From positions 5,648,387 to 5,712,386 of the forward strand of contig NZ_MPPL01000001.1 in the NCBI RefSeq assembly GCF_001911425.1: DNA of 64,000 nt, written 5' to 3'. A program made the position numbers and the translations under genes. This stretch comes from Mucilaginibacter polytrichastri. Lineage in GTDB: Bacteria; Bacteroidota; Bacteroidia; Sphingobacteriales; Sphingobacteriaceae. The notes under the pieces were generated by a model. The model worked only from the letters and a program-made list of their open reading frames with translations. It searched no databases and was not told where the DNA came from. Positions 44,608 through 52,279 of this stretch are shown here, in pieces; position 1 is the stretch's first letter, and every line of letters begins with the position of its first letter.

Positions 44608-44637
44608 TCCCAAAGGGAAGTCGCTTCCCAAAAGGAA
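44608..44637. promoter_or_regulatory. Tandem operator, HxlR type (first)
   Basis: TCCCAAAGGGAA (44608-44619) and TCCCAAAAGGAA (44626-44637) are 18 bases apart and each is nearly palindromic. They lie between the divergent quinone oxidoreductase and HxlR genes, upstream of the -7 element of the former. Confidence 0.6.
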
Positions 44638-44656
44638 CTTTCTAATAAGAATAAGA

Positions 44657-45013
44657 ATGGAAATAATCTCAAATGACTGCTTACAGCGGTTTAAGGCGAT
44701 AAATGATGTAAAAGATATCTTGAGCGGAAAATGGAAAATCATGATCATCGCAAGCCTGTCCGTATTTGGAGAAAAGCGTTATACAGAATTACAGCGGATC
44801 ATTGACGGTATAGGCACTAAGATGCTGTCAAAAGAATTGCAGGAACTCGAAATAAACGGATTAATCAAAAGGACTGTCATGCCCACTAAACCTGTTACCG
44901 TCAAGTATGAGCTTACTGCATACGGAAGCACACTTAAACCAATTATTGATGAAATGGCTTCTTGGGGAAGCCAGCACAGGGTTAAAGTTATTCAGGAGAT
45001 AGCCGCGAAATAA
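44657..45013 (+). CDS. HxlR-family transcription regulator
   Basis: Winged-helix regulator of 118 residues: Cys 8 (SNDCLQRF) in the position of the redox-sensing cysteine of YodB/HypR, the family segment ILSGKWKIMIIASL, recognition region GIGTKMLSKELQELEINGLIKR and the wing VKYELTAYG. YodB-type members sense quinones and electrophiles through this cysteine, which fits the divergent quinone oxidoreductase gene. Confidence 0.9.
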   Translation: MEIISNDCLQRFKAINDVKDILSGKWKIMIIASLSVFGEKRYTELQRIIDGIGTKMLSKELQELEINGLIKRTVMPTKPVTVKYELTAYGSTLKPIIDEMASWGSQHRVKVIQEIAAK

Positions 45014-45037
45014 TTTCCCGCAATTCTTCGCACATTT

Positions 45038-45544
45038 TTACTGAGATTGATGAGTTGTCAAATAATAGGTTGCCAGGTCGATTGAAGAGAGTTCGATGAA
45101 ACCTGCCTGGCGCAAAAGGTTAACCAACTGCCCGCGATGATAGGTGGAGTGGTTCATGCTATGCGCGAAGGTTTGCCAGTATAACAGTTGTCCTGATCCG
45201 CCCCTGGGATAAACAAAGGTGACAGGATCATTGTAACTTTCTTCCGGACAATTTTTTATAAAATCCAGCATCCCCGATGAAGCTGTTTTCCAAATATTGA
45301 TAAGCTCATTTTTAGAACCCTGAAAATCAGCCGAAAGATAGATTGGGCTTGGTGTTTCCGTCCAGAAATCGATCCATATTTTTTCCGCACTGGCAATATG
45401 GGCCGCTGTTTGTCGAATACTTCCGAAACTGCTGGTAAAGGATTGATCCCATTGTGTGTCATTGATCTGGCCTAGCCAGGCCATAGCTTTATCGTTCGCC
45501 CAGCTGTTATATGCAGCTAAGGCCGTAAAATATTGTTTAGTCAT
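45038..45544 (-). CDS. DinB family protein
   Basis: Four-helix-bundle protein of 168 residues of the DinB/YfiT-like superfamily. Metal-binding His candidates are in IRQTAAHIASAEKIW, and in TFAHSMNHSTYHRGQLVNLLRQAG, which is the family signature. Such proteins often act as thiol transferases. It begins 4 bases after the AraC gene stop, so the two are in one operon. Confidence 0.87.
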   Translation of the reverse strand: MTKQYFTALAAYNSWANDKAMAWLGQINDTQWDQSFTSSFGSIRQTAAHIASAEKIWIDFWTETPSPIYLSADFQGSKNELINIWKTASSGMLDFIKNCPEESYNDPVTFVYPRGGSGQLLYWQTFAHSMNHSTYHRGQLVNLLRQAGFIELSSIDLATYYLTTHQSQ

Positions 45545-45548
45545 TTTT

Positions 45549-46370
45549 TTAATTGCTTAATTGGTACTGTTTCGGTGTGATGCCGTGTACCTGTTTAAAA
45601 GAATGTATAAAACTGGATAAATTCTCGTAACCAAGTTCATAATAGATCTCGCTGGCGGTGCTGTCTCCTTGCTTAAGGAGCATGGCAGCTTTTTGCATTC
45701 TTTTTTCCAGCAGCCATTTACTGGGCGAGGTACCATAGAGTCTGTCGAAGCGCCGCTTGAAGGTGGATAAGCTTGTATTACATAAGAAAGCCAGTTCTTC
45801 AACGCTTATCGGATGATCAATATTCGCGTTTACCGCCTGCTTGATAAGAATGTCATCAGCGTCTGACTGGCTCATTCCCCGGAGTTTTTGTAAAGCGCCG
45901 GGATACTTTTCGCCAAGGTAAAGTAAGAGCTCATGCAGCTTTAATTGCTGCATATTTGGCGAAATGGTTTGACCACCTGTGAGCATATGTCCCAGGGAAC
46001 TGATAAAATCACGGAGGAAAGCATCCTGCTCAAAGCGTAAAATGGGCTCTTCAGGTACTTCGACAGCTTGAATACGCAGCAGGTTTGGCTGTCTTGTAAA
46101 AAAATCAGCAAGCACTCCGTTATCAAAGGAGATCAAAATGCTTCGGTAATCTCCGCCGGGGGCCACTATTTTTTCGCTCATCAGGCAGTTGCCTGCGGCG
46201 AGCAGCAGGAACTGGCCAGGTATTATCCCGACCGTTGTGCCTGCATAATGAACAGTTTTTTCGCCTTCCAGCAAAAAACTAAACAGATTTTGCTGAAGTG
46301 TGATCCTGTTCCTGATGCTGGTTCCTTCCGCCTGATAGCTAAAGATAGAGATCGGTTCCGCTTGTTTCAT
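45549..46370 (-). CDS. AraC-family transcription regulator
   Basis: Regulator of 273 residues with an N-terminal cupin-like domain (about 10-130) and a C-terminal AraC domain (ISVEELAFLCNTSLSTFKRRF and ASEIYYELGYENLSSFIHSFKQVHGITPKQY). It lies between the PEBP gene (11 bases) and the DinB gene (4 bases) in the same direction. Confidence 0.9.
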   Translation of the reverse strand: MKQAEPISIFSYQAEGTSIRNRITLQQNLFSFLLEGEKTVHYAGTTVGIIPGQFLLLAAGNCLMSEKIVAPGGDYRSILISFDNGVLADFFTRQPNLLRIQAVEVPEEPILRFEQDAFLRDFISSLGHMLTGGQTISPNMQQLKLHELLLYLGEKYPGALQKLRGMSQSDADDILIKQAVNANIDHPISVEELAFLCNTSLSTFKRRFDRLYGTSPSKWLLEKRMQKAAMLLKQGDSTASEIYYELGYENLSSFIHSFKQVHGITPKQYQLSN

Positions 46371-46381
46371 TTCAGGCTAAT

Positions 46382-46867
46382 TTAATGCTTTTGTCCGTAA
46401 ACCAATAAAGAGGTCTTAGCAAGCGTAGCGTAATGAAGGTTGAATCCTACATAGGCAGGCGTAGCGTTCTGATTCAGCTCAATTTCCTGGGCGAGGGCAT
46501 GAACAGTAATCATATAACGGTGGGCCGGGCCTTCGGGTGGTGCTGCTCCTGCATAACCGGGAATACCCACGTCGGTATTACTTTGTATCGCATTTCCCGG
46601 CATTAAATTTTTCGCCGGGTTGCCGGCATCGGGTGGCAGTTCATGAACGTCAGCTGGAATATTGAATACAACCCAATGCCAGAATCCGCTGCCGGTTGGC
46701 GCATCGATGTCATGCATTGTCAGCGCAAAAGCCTTGGTATCTTTCGGCGCGTTCTCCCAGTAAAGTTGAGGTGAGCGGTTCTGTCCATCAAAGCCGATAA
46801 CGTCGGCATACTGTTCTCTGTTTAACTGCCCCCCTAATTCGGTGCTTTTTAAAGTGAATGTTGTCAT
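46382..46867 (-). CDS. YbhB/YbcL family protein (PEBP-like)
   Basis: Phosphatidylethanolamine-binding-protein fold, 161 residues. The motifs are the DGQNRSPQLYWENAPKDTK segment, MHDIDAPTGSGFWHWVVFNIP and GPAHRYMITVHAL, which line the anion-binding pocket. The ligand and role in bacteria are unknown. It is the first gene of the operon with AraC and DinB genes. Confidence 0.9.
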   Translation of the reverse strand: MTTFTLKSTELGGQLNREQYADVIGFDGQNRSPQLYWENAPKDTKAFALTMHDIDAPTGSGFWHWVVFNIPADVHELPPDAGNPAKNLMPGNAIQSNTDVGIPGYAGAAPPEGPAHRYMITVHALAQEIELNQNATPAYVGFNLHYATLAKTSLLVYGQKH

Positions 46868-47111
46868 TGTTTTTTACATTTGATTATAGATCAAAGTTAA
46901 ACCCTTCATCCAAGCGAGCCGATAGGCCAACGTTCAAAAAGTATTGCTAAACGGTCAAATTAATGGCTTTATATTATTTTGGCTTCCACATTTGTTCCTA
47001 ACTTTATAATGGAAGTCGATTAGTTATTAGCCCGGTTCGTATGATCCATTATTTAAATTCTAGACCTAAACCAGCAAATGAAAGATAAGTCTATTGTTAA
47101 AGCAGATGCTA

Positions 47112-48239
47112 TTAGCGCATATTGAAAACATCAAAGTGAAACCTGCGCTTATCAAATCCATAGAATTTCAGATCTTCGAGTAACTTTTGCCGAAAACCCG
47201 GTGGACCGCAAAACCAGAAACTAACGTTATCGAAATCTCCGATTACATTTTTAATACGCTCGGTTCCTAACAGTTCATTATTTCTGGAGTCTAAATGGTA
47301 AAAGTTCACCCCAGCTTCCTTACAGGAATCGGTAAGTGAGTTCGGATATATCTGGCGTTTCTCGCTTTGGGTAGCGTACCAAAAGGGAATCGGTTGACTG
47401 CTGCCGCCATTTTGGGCCAGATATTCCAGCCGGGCCATGAACGGGGTTATTCCGATACCTCCGGCTACCCAAACCTGCCTTTTGCAACTATCCTCAAATT
47501 TGAATTCCCCATACGGACCTTCGAACTCGACCTCCTGGCCGATAGCCCGATGATCTGCGAGTTCTTTCGTAAAATTTCCGGAAGCCTTGATACCAAATCT
47601 TAGGCTGACAGCATCTTTACTGGCTGAGGCAATTGTAAAAGGATGAGGTTCTTTATCATGCTCGAAACGGAGGAATCGATACTGGCCCGGCTGATGAACG
47701 AAAGTCTTCCCTGGGTTTCCCAGATGCAGATCGATAATTCCTTGCTCATAATTTACGATTTCCTTAATGACCAATGTATGTTTCCTGGATTTTCCGATAC
47801 GCTGGAAAAGTCCGGTAAAACCTGCATAACAGCCCGCTAACAATAATAGGAATAATAAGTAACTACCTGGGCTCCCCAGCCAGTGATCTTTTAGCTGCGC
47901 TGTTGCGGAGTGATATGCAAATAATAGAAATACACCCGGAAAATATTTGTGAGATCTCCGAAAAAAATGATAGCTGAACCTTTCGAACAACGCGATAATA
48001 ACCAGCGCCAATAAAATATAAAAAAGCAGGTGAGCAAACAGGACGCCGGTCTGGAACAGGATCAGTTCAGGCTTGGTATATTGGCTGCAGTCAACTAATT
48101 GCCCCGGATCTGAAATGATATGCAGGACTACCAGCCAATCCGGCACATAAGCCATCATGAAATGCAAGAGCACAAATATTGTAGTCCATATACCGGCCCA
48201 TTTGTGAACAATGTACCCCTTATCAAGTCCGGCCATCAT
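47112..48239 (-). CDS. Ferric-reductase-like protein with FNR domain, 5' part missing
   Basis: Protein of 375 residues. Membrane helices in the first 160 residues carry paired His (VHKWAGIWTTIFVLLH and SHKYFPGVFLLFAYH) for two hemes, then an FAD domain (FLRFEHDKEPHPFTIAS) and a NAD(P)-binding part (VWVAGGIGITPFMARL, FWFCGPPGFR). It moves electrons from NAD(P)H across the membrane to ferric iron or another acceptor. The usual first two helices are absent: they are encoded by the overlapping upstream gene, in another frame, so this looks like the second half of one gene split by a frameshift at about 48239-48243. Confidence 0.82.
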   Translation of the reverse strand: MMAGLDKGYIVHKWAGIWTTIFVLLHFMMAYVPDWLVVLHIISDPGQLVDCSQYTKPELILFQTGVLFAHLLFYILLALVIIALFERFSYHFFRRSHKYFPGVFLLFAYHSATAQLKDHWLGSPGSYLLFLLLLAGCYAGFTGLFQRIGKSRKHTLVIKEIVNYEQGIIDLHLGNPGKTFVHQPGQYRFLRFEHDKEPHPFTIASASKDAVSLRFGIKASGNFTKELADHRAIGQEVEFEGPYGEFKFEDSCKRQVWVAGGIGITPFMARLEYLAQNGGSSQPIPFWYATQSEKRQIYPNSLTDSCKEAGVNFYHLDSRNNELLGTERIKNVIGDFDNVSFWFCGPPGFRQKLLEDLKFYGFDKRRFHFDVFNMR

Positions 48240-48444
48240 TTTTAGAGATCCAATTGATCCTTGCCGAGATCAGCATAGAAGCGACCATAAGTGAAATACT
48301 ACATACACCAGACAGATAGATCACTTGGTTTCTCAACTCCCAGTTTGTAGGATGTTGCAAATACAACTTTGGGCCTGGTGAAAGCGCGTAAATCAGACAA
48401 GTAAGCAAAATACTTCCTGTAACAACCAATCCAGATTTCGTCAT
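48223..48444 (-). CDS. N-terminal part of ferric-reductase-like protein, frameshifted
   Basis: 73 residues with two hydrophobic helices (SGLVVTGSILLTCLIYAL and VIYLSGVCSISLMVASMLI), ending RINWISKNDGRT. The family normally continues from (A/S)RxxW... into GGLDKxYxLHKW, exactly where the downstream frame reads MMAGLDKGYIVHKW. The two frames meet at a run of five A (plus-strand T 48239-48243); one base fewer or more would join them. Start ATG 48444, 13 bases after the DoxX-like gene stop. Confidence 0.65.
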   Translation of the reverse strand: MTKSGLVVTGSILLTCLIYALSPGPKLYLQHPTNWELRNQVIYLSGVCSISLMVASMLISARINWISKNDGRT

Positions 48445-48457
48445 GATGATTTCATCT

Positions 48458-48844
48458 TTAAAATAAGAGTTCGCGGATATTGACCGACCTAAAATATTTG
48501 CGGTAAGAAACATAGGAAACTACCAGAATAATCAAATAGCCTATTGAACCGAAGCTATGTGCAACGGGATCATGCGATGCCAGGTGTGCGATGGGGGCGG
48601 AAATGAAAATAATAATGCATCCAAAATAAGCCCATTCTTTTAAAATTGATCCCACAGGAATTAACAAGGCCAGAACTGCTGAGAACTTTGCGAAGGCAAG
48701 CTCGATCCGGAAATAATCTGGAAAGCCCAAGTGCTGGCAGGCTTGTTTCACCTCTTCCCTGGTTAAGTAATTATAACCGGAGAAAAATACCATGGCCGCG
48801 ATCATGGCTGCAGATACCCAATATGTGATTTTTAACTTTTTCAT
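48458..48844 (-). CDS. DoxX-like membrane protein
   Basis: Membrane protein of about 128 residues with four helices (about 5-25, 47-66, 70-88, 100-118), similar to the DoxX-like family: AFAKFSAVLALLIPVGSILKEWAYFGC and HLASHDP. These proteins are often linked to redox or sulfur metabolism. ATG 48844 is preferred; an in-frame ATG at 48889 exists. It leads the operon with the split ferric reductase. Confidence 0.8.
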   Translation of the reverse strand: MKKLKITYWVSAAMIAAMVFFSGYNYLTREEVKQACQHLGFPDYFRIELAFAKFSAVLALLIPVGSILKEWAYFGCIIIFISAPIAHLASHDPVAHSFGSIGYLIILVVSYVSYRKYFRSVNIRELLF

Positions 48845-48976
48845 ATGGTTTTTTTTCGTTATCGAATAAGTGGAACTCATTATTGCCATTTAGAAAATGG
48901 CAAAATTTGAAAATAGAATGGCCGGCAGCCGGAAAACCCGGCAGCAGATATTAATCTCCAGTAAAATTTCAGGAAT

Positions 48977-49007
48977 GATTACCCATGTTATCGCTGCATG
49001 GGTAATC
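48977..49007 (-). terminator. Hairpin after the alcohol-dehydrogenase-like gene
   Basis: GATTACCCATG (48977-48987) and CATGGGTAATC (48997-49007) pair perfectly over 11 bases with a 9-base loop, 8 bases beyond the stop. There is no strong T tract, so termination is likely but not certain. Confidence 0.5.
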
Positions 49008-49015
49008 AATGCATA

Positions 49016-49987
49016 TTATATAGTTACGACCAGGCGTTGTCCATCTGGAACTTCAAGATCCCAAAGATCAGCGATAGATTCGAGTTTGACTTTGATAGTT
49101 TCCACCACCAGCTTACCGTCCGCCGCCAGTTCGAACATTTCCGGAAGGATATCAGTGAATAAACTGCGCACCTGATCCTTCGTCCAGGCACCCAGTCCCG
49201 AACCGGTCAGCTGAATGTTTACACTTCGCAGGATAGCGGCTGAAAGTTGAATCAGGTCGCCTGTTACGCTGCCCACAGATACGAACCTTGTCCTGTTACC
49301 AAATGAACCATCTCCTTTAAGACAGGAAAGGATCATCTCCGCCGTGTGACCCCAGAGATAATCTATGACCACGTCTATTGGCGTTTCCTGATGTATTTTC
49401 TTGATTTTTGACTTAAAGCTGTCGTCGTCCTGAAGTATGGTTATAATCTCATCAGCGCCTAATGACAAGAGGTCATTCAGGGAATCCTGGTTCCGGCCTG
49501 TTACGATGATCTTTTTTGCCCCGTAATGCCTGGCGATCTGTACAGCCACGCGCCCGGTGAAACCGGTTGCGCCATTGATCAGCACCACGTCGCCATCCTG
49601 CATGTCGGCTTTGTATTTGAGTCCCATTGCGGCACCAATCACTGCATTCGGCAGTGCTGCTGCCGTAGCATCATCAAGGTTATCGGGAAGTTTTACGATC
49701 CGGTCTATTTCAATAGTTGCTTTTTCGGCCAGCATACCGCTGACACCCATCCCGAAAACTCTTGTTCCGTCTGGTAAAATACAAACGCCGTCACCGCCTA
49801 CAACTTTGCCGCCTTCCTTAAGTCCGTCGCTTGAATAGTGCTTACCGCTGGCTTTGCTTTTATCCAGATGTTTGATCGCTACCGCTTTCACGGTAACTAA
49901 TATTTCATCCTCATTTTGAGGAGTTGGTTCGGGGTAATCTACATATTGCGGAAGTTCCCCTTTTTGATACATTACTGCTGCTTTCAT
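49016..49987 (-). CDS. Zinc-independent MDR-family alcohol dehydrogenase/quinone reductase
   Basis: Medium-chain dehydrogenase of 323 residues: N-terminal GroES-like domain (KAAVMYQKGELPQYVDYPEP), a Rossmann domain with NGATGFTGRVAVQIARHYGAKKII, no zinc-binding Cys/His set. It is downstream of a Crp-family gene, with the palindrome at 50040-50051 placed 52 bases before its start, the same arrangement as the FAD monooxygenase at 41081. Confidence 0.86.
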   Translation of the reverse strand: MKAAVMYQKGELPQYVDYPEPTPQNEDEILVTVKAVAIKHLDKSKASGKHYSSDGLKEGGKVVGGDGVCILPDGTRVFGMGVSGMLAEKATIEIDRIVKLPDNLDDATAAALPNAVIGAAMGLKYKADMQDGDVVLINGATGFTGRVAVQIARHYGAKKIIVTGRNQDSLNDLLSLGADEIITILQDDDSFKSKIKKIHQETPIDVVIDYLWGHTAEMILSCLKGDGSFGNRTRFVSVGSVTGDLIQLSAAILRSVNIQLTGSGLGAWTKDQVRSLFTDILPEMFELAADGKLVVETIKVKLESIADLWDLEVPDGQRLVVTI

Positions 49988-50039
49988 TTTTATTAGTATT
50001 TGTTAGAACAAAATTAGGCGACTAAAATGGCAGCAGCGA

Positions 50040-50051
50040 TAACATATGTTA
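50040..50051 (-). promoter_or_regulatory. Palindrome TAACATATGTTA, candidate Crp-type operator
   Basis: Embedded in the 14-base palindrome ATAACATATGTTAT (50039-50052). It lies 5 bases after the Crp-family gene stop and 52 bases before the dehydrogenase ATG. On the coding strand it is followed by CGCT. Confidence 0.62.
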
Positions 50052-50056
50052 TGTAA

Positions 50057-50641
50057 TCAAAAATGTGCTTTGCCTGATGCGATCTTGGTTTTGATCCTAC
50101 TAAGGTGGACAGTGGTAATACCAAGATAGCTCGCGATATAGTTCTGGGGGACGCGCAAAATAATATGCGGACGTTCGGACAGCAGTTTTTGGTACCGCAT
50201 TTCAGGTGTATCCCGTATAAAAGATAAGAACTCGTTCATATAATGCGTTTGCCGCTGTGCAGACATCTGTATAAGTGTTTTACTGAAGTCATGTATATGA
50301 ATTAGCTCATCCATGAGTTGCATCACATATTTTTTAGGCAACATGTAAACGACGGATGGTTCAATGGTTTCAATGGTAAAAGCGCTGGGCACATCATTGA
50401 TAAAGCTGTCGATGGAGGTCAGGCCTTCATGCTCAAAAAAGAACTGCACATTTTTATCCTGCCCGTTATTATTAAAATATAGACGCACACAGCCCTTCTC
50501 GATATAGATATAGTTTTGGGAGGTTTTTCCCTCTTCAAGAAGTACCGTTTTTGCGGGAACCTCCATACGTTTTTGAAATTCCAGATACTTATCCCAGTAA
50601 GGATTCAATTCCGGAAACCGTTCTTTAAATTGAAAAATCAT
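50057..50641 (-). CDS. Crp/Fnr-family transcription regulator
   Basis: Regulator of 194 residues: an N-terminal cyclic-nucleotide-binding-like domain (about 15-115; VPAKTVLLEEGKTSQNYIYIEKGCVRLYF), a dimer helix and a C-terminal helix-turn-helix (RVPQNYIASYLGITTVHLSRIKTK). It is a paralogue of the gene at 42633. It is flanked by a palindrome in its own 5' region (50782-50795) and by one after its stop. Confidence 0.87.
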   Translation of the reverse strand: MIFQFKERFPELNPYWDKYLEFQKRMEVPAKTVLLEEGKTSQNYIYIEKGCVRLYFNNNGQDKNVQFFFEHEGLTSIDSFINDVPSAFTIETIEPSVVYMLPKKYVMQLMDELIHIHDFSKTLIQMSAQRQTHYMNEFLSFIRDTPEMRYQKLLSERPHIILRVPQNYIASYLGITTVHLSRIKTKIASGKAHF

Positions 50642-50927
50642 TGTCCATGTTGTTATTGATAATAATACCCTTTACACATAATATTCAGATCGGACATGCA
50701 ATTAGTTTTACGATAAGTAAATAATTCTGCGTAGTTCAAATATCAGCAACATAATCTTTACTTGCACACTATCTGCATTTAATAACATATGTTATCGCTA
50801 AAGACAATGGTGTCCACTTAATTTGTAATACGGCTACACAGCATTATAAGGATGATGGAATTGATCAGCATACATGAATTGGAGGATTAGCTAAAAATGA
50901 CGGAGTATCGTCGATTACATTTTTACT
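50642..50927. other. Intergenic region of the divergent Crp and cupin genes
   Basis: The 286-base region holds no gene. It carries the palindrome ATAACATATGTTAT at 50782-50795 and otherwise A/T-rich sequence. No clear TAnnTTTG promoter was seen for either gene. Confidence 0.6.
50782..50795. promoter_or_regulatory. Palindrome ATAACATATGTTAT, possible autoregulatory site
   Basis: Identical to the site before the dehydrogenase gene, including the following CGCT. It lies 140 bases upstream of the Crp-family start and 132 bases upstream of the cupin start, so it could regulate either or both. Confidence 0.6.
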
Positions 50928-51470
50928 ATGAAACGTACAATCAAAAACGCTCAATTAAGGGATACGGTAACTTTCATTCAAACTTCCGAAAGTTCCGGCG
51001 GTGACGTAACCGAGTTAGAAGTTGTGGTCATGCCGGGTGGGATAAACCCTGCACATTTCCATAAAAAATATGACGAAACGGTTCATGTGCTTGAAGGAAT
51101 ATTATTGCTTACTTTGTCTAAGAGAGCCAAAATCACCCTGCTGCAAGGTGACCAATATGTTATTAAGGCAGGACAAGTACACAGCTTACAAAATGCGGCT
51201 GATGTGAAGCTAAAACTTAGGAGCATCATAATTCCTGCCAACCAGGGATTTGAATCTGCATTACGAATAATGTACGGCTTAGCTAATGACGGACTTTATA
51301 ACGCACATAAAATGCCGCGGAATTTTGTTCACCTTTCAGTTTGTTCCGTGATGAGTGATACCCGGCTTCCTGGGTTGAAATCACTATTAAATCCAGTATT
51401 TATCCTACTTGCACACTGCGCAAGATGGACAGGGATTACAGAACGGCTTATAAGTAAATATTGTGTGTGA
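50928..51470 (+). CDS. Cupin-domain protein
   Basis: Protein of 180 residues with a single cupin barrel: motif 1 GGINPAHFHKKYDETVHVLEG, with His residues and Glu as possible metal ligands, and motif 2 GDQYVIKAGQVHSLQN. The C-terminal segment has a hydrophobic stretch (LLNPVFILLAHCARW) that could contact the membrane. Function unknown. It is divergent from a Crp-family gene. Confidence 0.82.
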   Translation: MKRTIKNAQLRDTVTFIQTSESSGGDVTELEVVVMPGGINPAHFHKKYDETVHVLEGILLLTLSKRAKITLLQGDQYVIKAGQVHSLQNAADVKLKLRSIIIPANQGFESALRIMYGLANDGLYNAHKMPRNFVHLSVCSVMSDTRLPGLKSLLNPVFILLAHCARWTGITERLISKYCV

Positions 51471-51546
51471 TCAATTCGTCAATAATTATTCGAATCAACC
51501 TTGCATTGTCATAATTTTGTTAGTTTTTTAAGTAATTTTCAAAATA

Positions 51547-51567
51547 AGACCTTTTAGTCTATATTTG
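51547..51567 (+). promoter_or_regulatory. TetR operator and promoter of the TetR gene
   Basis: AGACCTTTTAGTCT (51547-51560) is directly followed by, and shares its last T with, TATATTTG (51560-51567), a TAnnTTTG -7 element. The operator therefore covers the spacer of the promoter, as expected for autorepression. The reverse complement of this 14-mer lies at 52249. Confidence 0.72.
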
Positions 51568-51585
51568 AATTATTAAAAATAACCA

Positions 51586-52191
51586 ATGAACGTAAAAGGA
51601 AAAGCGGAAAGAACCAAGCAGTTTATCATTGAACAATCGGCACCAATATTCAATGCTAAAGGAATAGCCGGTACGACCATATATGATATACTGGCGGCCA
51701 CAAAAATGGCGAAAGGAGGAATTTACGGGAATTTTGAAAACAAAGAGGCGATTTCTATCGCTAGTGTAGATTTTCTTTTCGGTAAAATGTCCGCTAAAGC
51801 TTATTCCGTGATGTCAAAAGAAAAAACAGCGGTTAAAAAACTGTTTGCGTTTATAAATCTCCGTGAAAATCCTTTGGTTCCCTTTATCGAAGGTGGGTGC
51901 CCTATTTTGAATTTCGGCGTGGACTCGGATAACACAAATCCAATAGTCAAAAATAAGGTAAAAGCTATGATCGAAGGATCTATGGCCTCTTTTATCGATA
52001 TTTTAAAACAAGGTATAGCAAGCGGAGAATTATCTGCTCAACTGAACCCTGAAGAGTATTGCTTGAAAGTACTGGTCATGCTGGAAGGGGCAACTTTGAT
52101 TTCAAGAGTAACCGATAGTGTTAAGCCGATGCATACGGTCATCAAAATGCTTAAATCTGAATTGAGATCTTTCGAGATTAAGCAAAAATAA
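51586..52191 (+). CDS. TetR/AcrR-family transcription regulator
   Basis: Regulator of 201 residues with an N-terminal helix-turn-helix (TIYDILAATKMAKGGIYGNFENK) and a helical ligand-binding domain. Its C-terminal part resembles the TetR_C-type regulators of oxidoreductase and hydrolase genes. It is followed 88 bases later by the hydrolase gene with a matching operator, so it probably represses both. Confidence 0.9.
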   Translation: MNVKGKAERTKQFIIEQSAPIFNAKGIAGTTIYDILAATKMAKGGIYGNFENKEAISIASVDFLFGKMSAKAYSVMSKEKTAVKKLFAFINLRENPLVPFIEGGCPILNFGVDSDNTNPIVKNKVKAMIEGSMASFIDILKQGIASGELSAQLNPEEYCLKVLVMLEGATLISRVTDSVKPMHTVIKMLKSELRSFEIKQK

Positions 52192-52248
52192 ATAGGTATA
52201 TGGTTTAAATGATTGAATCAGGAGAACCATTTTTTTATAATCAAAATA

Positions 52249-52262
52249 AGACTAAAAGGTCT
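52249..52262 (+). promoter_or_regulatory. TetR operator in front of the hydrolase gene
   Basis: AGACTAAAAGGTCT is the exact reverse complement of the operator at 51547-51560. Both are preceded by TCAAAATA. With flanks it reads AAGAC-N6-GTCTT, an inverted repeat. It ends 17 bases before the ATG. Confidence 0.72.
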
Positions 52263-52279
52263 TTTAATGAGTAGCGGAT

